NCBI RefSeq assembly: GCF_030711595.1
Contig: NZ_JAUJUJ010000007.1
Span: 48,691 to 110,684 of the forward strand
DNA from: Stenotrophomonas sp. YIM B06876
Lineage (GTDB): Bacteria; Pseudomonadota; Gammaproteobacteria; Xanthomonadales; Xanthomonadaceae
Reading direction: 5' to 3'
DNA: 61,994 nt
Shown here: one piece after another, positions 1-12,634 of the stretch
Numbering within the stretch: position 1 is the stretch's first letter
How the letters are laid out: each line of letters opens with the position of its first letter
Made by a program: the position numbers and the translations under genes
Notes under the pieces: model-generated
Seen by the model: only the letters and a program-made list of their open reading frames with translations
Told to the model about the DNA's origin: nothing
Database searches by the model: none

Positions 1-2371
<2,371 letters not shown>

Positions 2372-2433
2372 ACCGGCCGCAGGCCTGGCCGCTGATGGCC
2401 GGCGCCCGCCTGCACCGTCCACCTGGAAAGCAG

Positions 2434-2450
2434 GCGCCCGTGACGGGCGC
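2434..2450 (-). terminator. GC hairpin between zipA and ligA
   Basis: GCGCCCG and CGGGCGC form a 7-bp stem with a three-base loop just past the zipA stop. No T tract follows, so it may be an attenuator, a weak terminator or an mRNA-stability hairpin rather than a full terminator. Confidence 0.35.
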
Positions 2451-2456
2451 TGTCGA

Positions 2457-3188
2457 TTACCAGCGCGGCGCCTTGGTCAACGGCGGCGCCTGGTGCTGGC
2501 GGTCGTAGGCGCGCAGTTCGTCGCGGATATGCGCGATGCGCTGGCGGCCAAGGGCGTTGCGGCCATCATCGAGCACCACGCCATCCAGCAACTCGCCCAT
2601 GCGCTGCACCGTGGGCAGCATCTTTTCCCACGCATCAAGCGCGGTCAATGGTGCCGGCAGGGTCAGGAAGAACGCGATCGCCGGCGTTTCCATCTCGCGG
2701 ATATGGGTCATGTCGAAGCTGCCGGGCTTCATGATGCTGGCCATGCTGAAAATCGGGCCGCGCTCGGAATGCCCTTCCAGCAGCCGGTGGAACACATTCA
2801 TGTGCCCGAATACGAGCCCGGTCTTCTCGGCCGCCACCACGATGTCCTCGCCGCGCAGCATTTCACCGGCACGCGCGGCCACGTACAGCGACACGATCTT
2901 GTCGAAATCCTGGCTGACGCGCTTGCCCAGCTCGCTGGTGGTGCCGGGCGTGACTTCGGGCAAGCCGAGTTCGGGCTGGCTGACACCTTCTCCGGTTGCC
3001 AGATCACCGGCGGGAGCGGTCTCGGCATCGCCAGACAGTGCCGGTTCCTGACGCGTTTTTTCAGACTCGACCGGCTCGCGCCGTTTGCCCTGCACCGGCT
3101 TTTTCGGGCGCCCGAAAAGAAGGATGGCCGCCACCAGCAACAAGCCGGCGGCCAGGATGCCGATGCGAAGCAGTGCCATGTCGGACAT
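2457..3188 (-). CDS. zipA: Cell division protein ZipA
   Basis: Bitopic inner-membrane protein that tethers FtsZ at the division site. The 243-aa product starts with one N-terminal membrane helix (about residues 5-25, ending ILLFGRPKK). A basic then charged/proline-containing linker follows, and a C-terminal FtsZ-binding domain (roughly 100-235) contains the conserved stretch GFDMTHIREME-like 'SFDMTHIREMETPAIAFFLT' and LDGVVLDDGRNAL. The linker is shorter than in E. coli ZipA (328 aa), giving a short overall length. The ATG at 3188 has GGGGA ten bases upstream. It sits 45 bp downstream of smc and 97 bp upstream of ligA; smc-zipA-ligA is a common xanthomonad order. Confidence 0.93.
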   Translation of the reverse strand: MSDMALLRIGILAAGLLLVAAILLFGRPKKPVQGKRREPVESEKTRQEPALSGDAETAPAGDLATGEGVSQPELGLPEVTPGTTSELGKRVSQDFDKIVSLYVAARAGEMLRGEDIVVAAEKTGLVFGHMNVFHRLLEGHSERGPIFSMASIMKPGSFDMTHIREMETPAIAFFLTLPAPLTALDAWEKMLPTVQRMGELLDGVVLDDGRNALGRQRIAHIRDELRAYDRQHQAPPLTKAPRW

Positions 3189-3233
3189 TCAGTAAGGTCC
3201 CCGCCGTCTGTTCATTCACACAAGAATCGCACG

Positions 3234-6200
3234 TCAGGCCGCGCCCGCCAAACGCGCGGCTTCCTCCAGATCCACACTGACCAGGCGACTGACACCCGGC
3301 TCGCGCATGGTGACACCCGACAACTGCTGTGCAGCCTCCATCGTGGCCTTGTTGTGGCTGACGAACAGGAACTGCACTTTCTCGCTCATCTCCTTGACCA
3401 TATTGGCCAGACGGCCGACGTTGGCCTCGTCCAGCGGTGCGTCCACCTCGTCGAGCAGGCAGAACGGGGCCGGGTTGAGCTGGAAGATCGCAAACACCAG
3501 CGCCACTGCGGTCATCGCCTTCTCACCACCGGACAGCAGCGAGATGCTCGACACCCGCTTGCCCGGCGGGCGCGCCATGATCGTCACCCCGGTATCGAGC
3601 AGGTCTTCGCCGGTCAATTCCAGATAGGCATGGCCGCCACCGAACAGGCGCGGGTACAGCTGTTGCACGCCGGCGTTGACGCGGTCGAAGGTGTCCTTGA
3701 AGCGGCCGCGGGTCTCGCGGTCGATCTTGCGGATGGCGTCCTCCAGTGTTTCCAGTGCAGTGGTCAGGTCGGTGTTCTGCGCATCCAGGTATTCCGACCG
3801 CTGCGAGGCCTCGCCGTATTCCTGGATCGCAGCCAGATTGACCGGCTCGAGCCGGCGCATGCGGCCATCGATCTGGTGCACGGCCTGCTCCCAATCGGAC
3901 AGTCGCGCGTCTTCGGGCAGGCTGTTGATCACGTCCTCCAGCACGAAGCCGGCCTTTTCGACGGCCGCCGCCAGTTGCTCGGCGCTGAGCACCAGGGCCT
4001 GCTGGTCGAGCTTGCGCTGGGAAATACGCTCACGCTGGGCCAGCGCCTGTTCATCGCGTTGCTGACGGGTCTGCTCGTAGCCGCGCAACTGGGCATCGAT
4101 GCCATCGAGCAAAGCCCGCGTTTCCGCCAGCACCCTGTCCACGCGCACGCGCTCACCCAGCGCATTCTGATGCTGCTCTTCGAGCAATTGCACCGGCGAA
4201 TCGCCTTCATCCAGCTGCGCATGCAGCTCGCCCAGGCGGGAATCCAGTTGCCCGCGCTGGGTGCTCATGCGTTCCAGCGCCTGGCTCAGCGAGTTGATCT
4301 GTGCCCGTTGCGACTCCAGTGTCAGCGCCAGCGCGTGCATGCTGTCACGCACATTGCGCGCCGCATCGCGCGCCAGATCGCGGGCCTCGGCCAGCTGCCG
4401 GCGCTCGCTTTCCAGCGCGTGCCGCAGCGATTCCAGATCGCCCATGCTGGTGACCGCATCGTCCAGTCGCGCGCGCGCCTCGCGGGCCTGCTCGCGGCTG
4501 CTGTCCAGGGTCTCCAGCAGCTGCGCCACTTCGCCTTCGATGCGCTCGATCCGGGTCCGCGCCGCTTCCACCTTGCCCTGCTGGCTCTGCAGCTGCCCGG
4601 CCAGCTCGGAAACACTGCGGTGTGCCTGGTACAGCGCCCGCTGCGCATCCTCGCGATGCTGCTCGGCTGCCAGCATCTGCGCGCGGAAGCTGGCGTGGCG
4701 CTGCTCGAGCTCGCTTTCGCGATCCTGCAACGAATCGATCTGCTCGCGCAGGGTCACGATCTCGCGTTCGCGCAACAGCGCGCCCTGCTTGGCCGCGCCC
4801 GAGCGTGATACCCGCACCCAGCCCTCCCCCAGGCGTCCGCCCTCACGGGTGATGACCGAATCGCCTTCGCCGAGGGTGTGTTGCAGCGCCCGGGCGCCCG
4901 CAAGGTCTTCTGCGCCATGCAGACGCGCCAGCAGCCGCCGGATCGCCAGCGGCCCTTGCACCTTGGCTGCCAGCGAGGTCGGCGCGAAGCTGGCATCGCC
5001 GTGTTCGCCCGAGACCAGCGCGATGCGGCCATCGCCCAGTTCGGCCAGGGCCTCCACCAGCGATTCCGGCGCATCCACCAGCACCCCTTCGATCAGCTGT
5101 CCAAGCGCGCTCTCCACCGCGGTTTCCCAGCCACTCTCGACGCTGAGGCGCTCGCCCACGCGTGCGGCCGAATCCAGTCCGCGCGCCTTCAGCCATGCCA
5201 CTGCCGCGCCCTGCTCCTGGCCCAGCGCCGCCTGCTGCAGGGTTTCCAGCGATGACAGCCGGCCGCGTGCAGCCTGGGCCTGCTTGCGCACTTCGGCCAG
5301 TTCAGTCTGGCTGGCGCGCTGTTGTTCCTGCAGCGCGGAAACCGCTTCGCGGCGCAGTTCGACCTGCTCGTTGAGCCCGTCCAGCGCGGTCTTCTGGGTT
5401 TCATGCTGCACCTGCAGCTGTTCCAAGGCCTCATCCAGCGCCTCAAGATCCAGCCCCGCGCGTTCGCCAATCAAACTCTCGCGGCGGCGATCGGCTTCCA
5501 GGATCTGGCGGTCGAGGTAATCGACCCGGGTGCGCTCCACTTCGCCCGAGCGCGACGCCTCGGAGGTCGTACGGGTATGGGATTCCCAGCGCTGTTGCCA
5601 ATCGGCGAGGCGGGCTTCGGCCTCGCGCAGCGCTTCCTGGCGGAATTCGTTGTCTTCCTGCAATTGCTCCAGCTGCGGCTCGGCCAGGTCCACCGCTTCG
5701 CGCAGCACCCCCAACCTGGCCTCGTCGCCACTGATGTGCTGGCCCAGCTCGGCCAGTGCCTGCTGCGCCTCGGTACGCGCCTTGTGCAAACGCTGCGACA
5801 TTTCGCGCTGATGCTGGATCTGCTGTTCGATCCGCGCCAGCGTGCTGCCGACCTGGTAGACGTCGGCCTGCGCCTTGCCCAGCGCCTCGGCCGCTTCTTC
5901 ACGGTTGACGCGCCCGGTCTCGATCCGCGCCTCGGCATCGCGCTGCTCGGCAATGAGCTGCTGCAGCCGGGTTTCCTCCTGCGACAGCGCCTCGCGCAAT
6001 CCGGACAGGCGCCCGTCCAGTCCGCGGTATTCCAGCGCTTTCCATTCGGCATCCTTGATCCGGCGCTCTTCCTGCAACCCCTGGTACTGCTCGGCCTGCC
6101 GCGCCTGGCGCTTGAGGTGCTCCAGCTGCTTGCCGATCTCCTCGCGCAGGTCGTTCAGCCGGTCCAGGTTCTCGCGGGTATGGCGGATGCGGGTTTCGGT

Positions 6201-6737
6201 TTCCTTGCGGCGCTCCTTGTACTTGGAAATGCCGGCGGCTTCTTCCAGATACACGCGCAGGTCTTCCGGACGCGCCTCGATGATCTGGCTGATCATGCCC
6301 TGCTCGATGATCGAGTAGCTGCGCGGCCCCAGCCCGGTCCCCAGGAACAGGTCGGTGATGTCACGTCGGCGGCACTTGGTGCCATTGAGGTAGTAATTGC
6401 TGGTGCCGTCGCGACTGACCAGGCGTTTGACCGAGATCTCGTTGAACGAGGCGTACTCGCCGGTGATGGTGTGGTCGGAGTTGTCGAAAATCAGCTCCAC
6501 CGTGGCCTGCGATACCGGTTTGCGCGCGGACGAGCCGGAGAAGATCACGTCGGTCAGCGAATCACCACGCAGCCGGCTGGCCGAGCTTTCGCCCATCACC
6601 CAACGCACCGCATCGATGATGTTGGATTTGCCACACCCGTTCGGACCGACCACCCCGGTCATATTGGTAGGCAGATGCAAGGTGGTGGGATCGACGAACG
6701 ACTTGAAACCGGAAAGTTTGATCGTGGATAGACGCAT
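3234..6737 (-). CDS. smc: Chromosome segregation ATPase SMC
   Basis: Structural-maintenance-of-chromosomes ATPase that compacts and helps segregate DNA. The 1167-aa protein has the full SMC layout. The N-terminal ATPase half has Walker A GPNGCGKS at residues 31-38. A long coiled coil follows, then a hinge around the middle, containing 'QGAAVAWLKARGLDSAARVG' and VITREGGRLGEG. A second coiled coil leads to the C-terminal half with signature LLSGGEKAMTAVAL and Walker B CLLDEVDAPLD. The start at 6737 (MRLSTIKLSGFKSF) matches the usual SMC beginning. It heads the smc-zipA-ligA group. No scpA or scpB is in the window. Confidence 0.98.
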   Translation of the reverse strand: MRLSTIKLSGFKSFVDPTTLHLPTNMTGVVGPNGCGKSNIIDAVRWVMGESSASRLRGDSLTDVIFSGSSARKPVSQATVELIFDNSDHTITGEYASFNEISVKRLVSRDGTSNYYLNGTKCRRRDITDLFLGTGLGPRSYSIIEQGMISQIIEARPEDLRVYLEEAAGISKYKERRKETETRIRHTRENLDRLNDLREEIGKQLEHLKRQARQAEQYQGLQEERRIKDAEWKALEYRGLDGRLSGLREALSQEETRLQQLIAEQRDAEARIETGRVNREEAAEALGKAQADVYQVGSTLARIEQQIQHQREMSQRLHKARTEAQQALAELGQHISGDEARLGVLREAVDLAEPQLEQLQEDNEFRQEALREAEARLADWQQRWESHTRTTSEASRSGEVERTRVDYLDRQILEADRRRESLIGERAGLDLEALDEALEQLQVQHETQKTALDGLNEQVELRREAVSALQEQQRASQTELAEVRKQAQAARGRLSSLETLQQAALGQEQGAAVAWLKARGLDSAARVGERLSVESGWETAVESALGQLIEGVLVDAPESLVEALAELGDGRIALVSGEHGDASFAPTSLAAKVQGPLAIRRLLARLHGAEDLAGARALQHTLGEGDSVITREGGRLGEGWVRVSRSGAAKQGALLREREIVTLREQIDSLQDRESELEQRHASFRAQMLAAEQHREDAQRALYQAHRSVSELAGQLQSQQGKVEAARTRIERIEGEVAQLLETLDSSREQAREARARLDDAVTSMGDLESLRHALESERRQLAEARDLARDAARNVRDSMHALALTLESQRAQINSLSQALERMSTQRGQLDSRLGELHAQLDEGDSPVQLLEEQHQNALGERVRVDRVLAETRALLDGIDAQLRGYEQTRQQRDEQALAQRERISQRKLDQQALVLSAEQLAAAVEKAGFVLEDVINSLPEDARLSDWEQAVHQIDGRMRRLEPVNLAAIQEYGEASQRSEYLDAQNTDLTTALETLEDAIRKIDRETRGRFKDTFDRVNAGVQQLYPRLFGGGHAYLELTGEDLLDTGVTIMARPPGKRVSSISLLSGGEKAMTAVALVFAIFQLNPAPFCLLDEVDAPLDEANVGRLANMVKEMSEKVQFLFVSHNKATMEAAQQLSGVTMREPGVSRLVSVDLEEAARLAGAA

Positions 6738-6910
6738 GGGATCTGGGTTTTTCCGGGCGGTGGCGGCCGCAGGCCAGCGCCGAAGGTGAATGTCCGGATG
6801 TCTTTTCCGACCTCAAGCCTTTGATCCCCACTGGATTTCAAGGCGTCGATGGCGGCGCGAGTGGCTGAGTATAGCGACACCGCAGCGCGTCCCGCCGATC
6901 GGCGGCCGGA

Positions 6911-6942
6911 AAAACAAAAAGGGCGCCTTGCGGCGCCCTTTT
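6911..6942 (-). terminator. Rho-independent terminator of the rpsF-rpsR-rplI operon
   Basis: GGGCGCC and GGCGCCC (6921-6927 and 6932-6938) form a 7-bp stem with a four-base loop, extended by A/T pairs on both sides. On the minus strand the stem is followed by TTTTTGTTTTT. It begins about 22 bp past the rplI stop. Confidence 0.92.
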
Positions 6943-6963
6943 CCTGCCATCAGGCAGTTGTGA

Positions 6964-7413
6964 TCAGGCTTCCGCCTCGACCACGACCTTGACGGTGGTT
7001 TCCACGTCGGCGTGCAGGTGAATGGTCACCTCGTACTCGCCCACATTGCGGAAAGCGCCCTCGCCCAGGATGACTTCGCTCTTTTCCAGCGGCAGGCCAG
7101 CGGCGGTGAACGCCTCGGCGATGTCGCGCGGGCCAACCGAGCCGTACAGCTTGCCTTCGGTGGACGCGTTGGCAGCGATGGTGACGCTCTTGCCTTCCAG
7201 CTTGACCTTGCGGGCTTCGGCGTCGGCGTGGATCGACTGGGCCTTGGCCTCGTAATCGGCACGCTTGGCTTCGAACTCGGCAATGTTGGCCGTGGTGGCC
7301 GGAACGGCCTTGCCGGTCGGCACCAGGAAGTTGCGGCCGTAACCCGGCTTGACGTCGACCAGGTCGCCCAGGCCGCCAAGGTTGGTTACTTTCTGCAGAA
7401 GAATCAGCTTCAT
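6964..7413 (-). CDS. rplI: 50S ribosomal protein L9
   Basis: Large-subunit protein that binds 23S rRNA at the base of the L1 stalk and helps hold reading frame. The 149-aa product has the usual two-lobed L9 layout. The N-terminal domain [19 protein letters not shown] includes the [14 protein letters not shown] signature ([15 protein letters not shown]). A long central helix connects to the C-terminal domain ending in [19 protein letters not shown]. Length matches the family. GGAG lies seven bases before the ATG. It is the last gene of rpsF-rpsR-rplI, 156 bp after rpsR, and is followed by a strong terminator. Confidence 0.98.
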   Translation of the reverse strand: MKLILLQKVTNLGGLGDLVDVKPGYGRNFLVPTGKAVPATTANIAEFEAKRADYEAKAQSIHADAEARKVKLEGKSVTIAANASTEGKLYGSVGPRDIAEAFTAAGLPLEKSEVILGEGAFRNVGEYEVTIHLHADVETTVKVVVEAEA

Positions 7414-7569
7414 TGTGTTGCTCCGTTATTCGTTAGCGACAGCCGGGGGCCGCCGCAACGCTTGCTGTCCGAATAGGACGGTCAGGATTCCAGCGCCTTG
7501 CAGCGTCCGCTACCGGTGGCAGGCCTGAAGACCTGCACATCAAGCGGCGGACACTGCCGGGAGTGCGGA

Positions 7570-7800
7570 TCAGACGTCGTGGTTGTCGGTGTACGGGATC
7601 AGGGCCAGGAAACGGGCGCGCTTGACGGCCGTTGCCAGCTGGCGCTGGTACTTCGACTTGGTACCGGTCACGCGGCTCGGCACGATCTTGCCGTTCTCGG
7701 TGAGGTACTGGCGCAGGGTGTTGAGATCCTTGTAATCGATCTCCTTCACACCTTCAGCCGTGAATTTGCAGAACTTGCGACGACGGAAGAACTTGGACAT
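7570..7800 (-). CDS. rpsR: 30S ribosomal protein S18
   Basis: Small-subunit protein that pairs with S6 on the platform of the 30S subunit. The 76-aa product ([17 protein letters not shown] ... YTDNHDV) has the family's usual length and the conserved [14 protein letters not shown] block. Only one of the cysteines that bind zinc in some S18 paralogues is present (FCKF), so this is the zinc-independent form. AAGGAG lies seven bases before the ATG. Only 11 bp separate it from rpsF, in the standard S6-S18-L9 order. Confidence 0.98.
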   Translation of the reverse strand: MSKFFRRRKFCKFTAEGVKEIDYKDLNTLRQYLTENGKIVPSRVTGTKSKYQRQLATAVKRARFLALIPYTDNHDV

Positions 7801-7811
7801 GGCAGTGCTCC

Positions 7812-8252
7812 TTAGGCGGCAGAGACGGCGTTGTCGCCGTCAGCATCGGTTTCGGCGGCCGGTGCGGCTTCGCCTTCTTCATCGTCACGACGACGACGCT
7901 CGCCACGCTCGGGCTTCTCGCCCTTCTCGTCCTTGCTCTTCATGATCAGCGACTGCTCGGTATCCGGGCCGTCACGCTTGATGACCAGGTTGCGCAGCAC
8001 GGCGTCGTTGAAGCGGAAGCTTTCCACCAGCTCGCTCAGCACGGCCTGGTCGGCTTCGATGTTCAACATCACGTAGTGGGCCTTCACCAGGTTCTGGATC
8101 GGGTACGCCAGCTGACGGCGGCCCCAGTCTTCCAGGCGGTGGATGGTGCCGTTGCCGTTCTCGACCAGCGCCTTGTAGCGCTCGATCATCGCCGGGACCT
8201 GCTCGCTCTGGTCCGGATGGACCAGGAACACGATTTCGTAATGACGACTCAT
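7812..8252 (-). CDS. rpsF: 30S ribosomal protein S6
   Basis: Binds S18 and 16S rRNA in the 30S platform. The 146-aa product starts [20 protein letters not shown] and holds the conserved [14 protein letters not shown] stretch near residues 40-54. The globular part ends near residue 100. The remaining ~45 residues are a highly charged tail ([18 protein letters not shown]... then acidic/alanine-rich). S6 tails vary between species; in E. coli the tail receives added glutamates through RimK, but no rimK is in this window. AAAGGTAG lies six bases before the ATG. It is first in the rpsF-rpsR-rplI operon. Confidence 0.98.
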   Translation of the reverse strand: MSRHYEIVFLVHPDQSEQVPAMIERYKALVENGNGTIHRLEDWGRRQLAYPIQNLVKAHYVMLNIEADQAVLSELVESFRFNDAVLRNLVIKRDGPDTEQSLIMKSKDEKGEKPERGERRRRDDEEGEAAPAAETDADGDNAVSAA

Positions 8253-8566
8253 GTTTTTCTACCTTTCGGATGTGGCCCGCAAGGGCCGGACAGCCCCCCG
8301 CAGGCCAAGGCGGCATACGGTGGAGCAAGGGTTCCCGCGCCACCAGGGCGCAGGAAGCCGCAAATTATGGCAGGTCGGGAACGTGCCTACAAGCAACCAA
8401 CCGGGCATCGCAGCCAGACAAGCGACCCGGCCGGTGACGCGGGAGGGGGCCGTAAAGCGGTCGCGGCGGTTACCGCGGCGCGGCGCGTGCGGTGGAATCC
8501 AGCCCGTCGCTGCAGCAGCGCACCCGGATGCGGCCGCAGGCCGCCACCAGGCGAGTCCGCACGGGC
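8253..8566 (-). promoter_or_regulatory. Leader and promoter region of the S6-S18-L9 operon
   Basis: This 314-bp gap lies between rpsF and the A-type carrier gene, and both adjoining genes are on the minus strand. It should hold the rpsF promoter and leader. A hairpin GGCCC-TTGC-GGGCC (8274-8287) sits about 20 bases upstream of the rpsF start codon. rpsF leaders in many bacteria carry an S6:S18-binding hairpin, and this is a candidate, but I cannot confirm its bulged CCG feature by eye. No gene is evident in the gap. Confidence 0.4.
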
Positions 8567-8905
8567 TCAGGCCTTGTCGGCATCCGCGGTGAAGCTCTCG
8601 CCACAGCCGCATTCGGCGGTGGCATTCGGGTTCCTGAAAATGAACGTCTCGCTCAGCCCCTGCTTGCCGAAGTCGATTTCGGTGCCATCGACCAGCGCCA
8701 GACTGTCGGCGTCCACATAGATGCGAACGCCCTCCTGCTCAAATACGGTGTCGCCGTCTTTCTGCTCACGCGCCAGATCGGTGACATGCCCCCAGCCGGA
8801 GCAGCCGGTGCGGGTCACGCCAAAACGCAGGCCGAGCGCGCCGGGGCTCTGCTCGACGAAACGCTGCACGCGGGCGAAGGCGACGGGGGTGAGATGAACA
8901 GCCAT
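8567..8905 (-). CDS. A-type iron-sulfur cluster carrier (IscA/ErpA/SufA family)
   Basis: Small protein expected to carry Fe-S clusters to apo-proteins. The 112-aa product starts MAVHLTPVAFARVQRF and has all three conserved cysteines of the family: one in TRTGCSGWG (mid-protein) and two in the C-terminal CGCGESF motif. The frame is open further upstream to 9004, but that extension (PPPAATRPRP) is not family-like. ATG 8905 has GGAG ten bases upstream. It stands alone between the ribosomal operon and the divergent asnS, with no isc or suf operon beside it. Which of IscA, ErpA or SufA it corresponds to cannot be settled from sequence alone. Confidence 0.93.
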   Translation of the reverse strand: MAVHLTPVAFARVQRFVEQSPGALGLRFGVTRTGCSGWGHVTDLAREQKDGDTVFEQEGVRIYVDADSLALVDGTEIDFGKQGLSETFIFRNPNATAECGCGESFTADADKA

Positions 8906-9056
8906 GGCAAACCAACTCCAGCAGAATACGCAATGATTATAGGGCCTGGGCCTGGTTGCCGCCGGTGGCGGAAGCACAAATGCCTCGCAAGGGTGAGCCG
9001 GCAACCGCTAAACTCCCGCATTCACAGATCGAGTCGATCAGCAGAGGATTCAAGTC

Positions 9057-10457
<1,401 letters not shown>

Positions 10458-10484
10458 TCAACCGATGCCGGTTAGGAGGCTGCG

Positions 10485-10790
10485 ATGACCCTGTTTTTTG
10501 CACTCTGTTTCGTTGCGGTGGCAATTGCCGGGGTCAGCGCCTTCCTCATTTTCTGGCCCCTCACCCTGATCCATATCCGCGACCGTCACCCCGCGCTGGC
10601 CGAACAGTTCGGCCCCGGCGCCTTCCTCAAGCCGGCGTCATTGCGCTGGCTGGGCAGGCGCAGCTATCGCCAGCTTGGCGACCGCTCGCTGTCCGGGCTG
10701 GCGACGCCGGCGCTTGTCGCACTGGGCGCCACGGTGTTCGGCATCGGCATGGCGCTGGCGCTGTGGCTGCTCTCACAGGTATTTGCATGA
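10485..10790 (+). CDS. Small two-helix membrane protein, unknown function
   Basis: The 101-aa product has an N-terminal membrane helix (about 2-28), a basic cytoplasmic-type loop with RDRHPALAEQFGPGAFLKP, and a second helix at the C-terminus (about 72-98). Its start is well supported: AGGAGG lies five bases before the ATG. The layout recalls the universal stress protein UspB (two terminal helices and a loop with a conserved hydrophilic block), but I see no decisive motif and do not assign that name. It follows asnS by 27 bp and overlaps the next gene by four bases, so the three are probably co-transcribed. Confidence 0.75.
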   Translation: MTLFFALCFVAVAIAGVSAFLIFWPLTLIHIRDRHPALAEQFGPGAFLKPASLRWLGRRSYRQLGDRSLSGLATPALVALGATVFGIGMALALWLLSQVFA

Positions 10791-11101
10791 ACGATTCCGA
10801 AAAAACCGTTGACCAATGGTGGCTGGCCAGTCTGGGCAACACCCTGATCTGGGCGCGCCTGCGCACCCGTCCCGCCGGTACCGCCGAGGTGCTGGACAGC
10901 GACGGCAACACCCTGAGCTACGACAGCGAAGACACCGCCCGCGCGGCGTTGTTCGACGCCGAGTTCGTCGCATTTGGCGGCCTCGACGAAGAAGACGCGC
11001 TGATCCGGGGCTTCTCGCTGCATGAAGTGCAGCCCCCGCAGGCCGACAGTGACGACGCACTGCGCGGACGCATGGTGCAGAGCCTGGGCGCCCGCGCCTG
11101 A
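10787..11101 (+). CDS. Small soluble acidic protein, unknown function
   Basis: The 104-aa product (MNDSEKTVDQWWLASLGN ... VQSLGARA) is soluble and acidic, with no signal or membrane segment and no motif I recognise. Its ATG overlaps the stop of the preceding membrane protein (ATGA), which suggests translational coupling and possibly a shared role. The first half is built of short strands (TLIWARLRTRPAGTAEVLDSDGNTLSYDSEDTA in pieces), and the second half is charged. It is likely a real gene, given the tight coupling. Confidence 0.7.
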   Translation: MNDSEKTVDQWWLASLGNTLIWARLRTRPAGTAEVLDSDGNTLSYDSEDTARAALFDAEFVAFGGLDEEDALIRGFSLHEVQPPQADSDDALRGRMVQSLGARA

Positions 11102-11318
11102 GAGCTTTCATGCCCAATCCGGCCCGCTGCACTGCCACCACCCGGAAGTCACGCGCGCGACCTGCGTGCGCGGCTGAAGGCGGCGGCCAGCGCCGTGTGC
11201 CACTCGCCTCGGCATACCGGCTGGGCTGCGACAGCCGCTGCCACCCCCTCTACTCCCCCGACGACGCCACGCCCCCTGCGCAGCGCCTTCCCCTTTTCCA
11301 CGTCCGGGACCACACCGC

Positions 11319-11981
11319 ATGAAAGACATCCACCAGCTGCTGCAGAACAACCGCGAATGGGCCGAGCGCCAGGTGCAGGAAGACCCGGAGTTCTTCCACA
11401 AACTGTCCACCCAGCAGAACCCCGAGTATCTGTGGATCGGCTGTTCGGATTCGCGCGTGCCGGCCAACCAGATCATCGACATGGCTCCGGGCGAAGTGTT
11501 CGTGCATCGCAACGTTGCCAACGTGGTGGTGCATACCGACCTGAACTGCCTGAGCGCAATCCAGTACGGCGTGGACCAGCTGAAGATCAAGCACATCCTG
11601 ATCGTGGGCCATTACGGCTGCGGTGGTGTGCATGCCGCGCTCAACAACACCCGCGTGGGGCTGGTGGACAACTGGCTGCGCCACGTCGGTGATGTCGCCT
11701 CCAAGCACGCCGATCTGCTGGCGCGGATCGATGATCCGGAAATACGGCATGCCCGCCTGTGCGAGCTCAACGTGATCGAGCAGGTGGTCAACGTCTGCCA
11801 CACCACCGTCGTCAACGACGCCTGGGAACGCGGCCAGAAGCTGATGGTGCACGGCTGGGTCTACAGCCTGCGCGACGGCAAGGTGCGCGAGATGGGCATC
11901 GACGTCGGCAGCGCCGATGACCTGCTGCCGGCCTATGCCCGGGCCCTGGCCCATGTGCCGCGCCAGGGCCGCCGCGACTGA
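11319..11981 (+). CDS. can: Beta-class carbonic anhydrase
   Basis: Cytoplasmic zinc enzyme interconverting CO2 and bicarbonate, supplying bicarbonate for biosynthesis. The 220-aa length matches the E. coli Can family. Zinc ligands are visible: Cys in [10 protein letters not shown] (with the Asp-Arg dyad) near residue 42, and His and Cys in VGHYGCGGV near residues 98-101. The start [11 protein letters not shown] is the usual family beginning although the Shine-Dalgarno is weak. A 217-bp gap precedes it, and it probably has its own promoter. It is followed closely by nbaC, but a shared pathway is not implied. Confidence 0.96.
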   Translation: MKDIHQLLQNNREWAERQVQEDPEFFHKLSTQQNPEYLWIGCSDSRVPANQIIDMAPGEVFVHRNVANVVVHTDLNCLSAIQYGVDQLKIKHILIVGHYGCGGVHAALNNTRVGLVDNWLRHVGDVASKHADLLARIDDPEIRHARLCELNVIEQVVNVCHTTVVNDAWERGQKLMVHGWVYSLRDGKVREMGIDVGSADDLLPAYARALAHVPRQGRRD

Positions 11982-12016
11982 CTCCCCCTCTTCCCCCCAG
12001 CACAGGCGTTCGCCCC

Positions 12017-12544
12017 ATGCTTGCTTCCCCCCTCAATCTGCAGGCATGGATCGACCAGAACCGCCACCTGCTCAAGCCGCCGGTGGGCAACAAGGTCATC
12101 GACAACGGCGACTTCATCGTGATGGTCGTCGGCGGCCCCAACAACCGCAGCGACTATCACTGGGATGCCGGCCCGGAATGGTTCCACCAGCTCGAAGGCG
12201 AGATGGTGCTGCGGGTGCAGGAAGATGGCGCGGTGCGCGATATTCCGATCCGCGCCGGCGAAATTTTCCTGTTGCCGGGTGGCGTGCCGCATTCGCCGCA
12301 ACGCATGCCCGGCTCGGTCGGGCTGGTGGTCGAGCGCAAGCGGCTGGCGCATGAGCGCGACGGCTTCATGTGGTTCTGCCCGCAGTGCAACCACAAGCTC
12401 TACGAAGAGTTCTTCACCCTGGAGAACATCGAGACCGACCTGCCCAAGGTGTTCGACCGTTTCCACGGCTCGCTGGAGCATCGCACCTGCAACAAATGCG
12501 GCACGCTGCATCCGCTGCCGCAACCGGCGACGCACGACAGCTGA
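12017..12544 (+). CDS. nbaC: 3-hydroxyanthranilate 3,4-dioxygenase
   Basis: Opens the ring of 3-hydroxyanthranilate to give the semialdehyde that cyclises to quinolinate, the NAD precursor. The 175-aa protein is a single cupin. Iron ligands come from the [16 protein letters not shown] block (residues about 51-66) and PHSPQRMPG near 95-103. The C-terminal pair CPQC ... CNKC forms the second, rubredoxin-like iron site known in bacterial members such as that of Ralstonia. The start codon has only a weak Shine-Dalgarno. It is first of the nbaC-kynU-kmo cluster; kynA and nadC are not in this window. Confidence 0.96.
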   Translation: MLASPLNLQAWIDQNRHLLKPPVGNKVIDNGDFIVMVVGGPNNRSDYHWDAGPEWFHQLEGEMVLRVQEDGAVRDIPIRAGEIFLLPGGVPHSPQRMPGSVGLVVERKRLAHERDGFMWFCPQCNHKLYEEFFTLENIETDLPKVFDRFHGSLEHRTCNKCGTLHPLPQPATHDS

Positions 12545-12634
12545 GCCGCGGCTCTCACCCGGCTGGTCAGAGCACCGGCAGCAACCACGGGCCGGCAGGT
12601 AAACTGCCGCTTCGTCCGAACGCAGCCCACGCAG

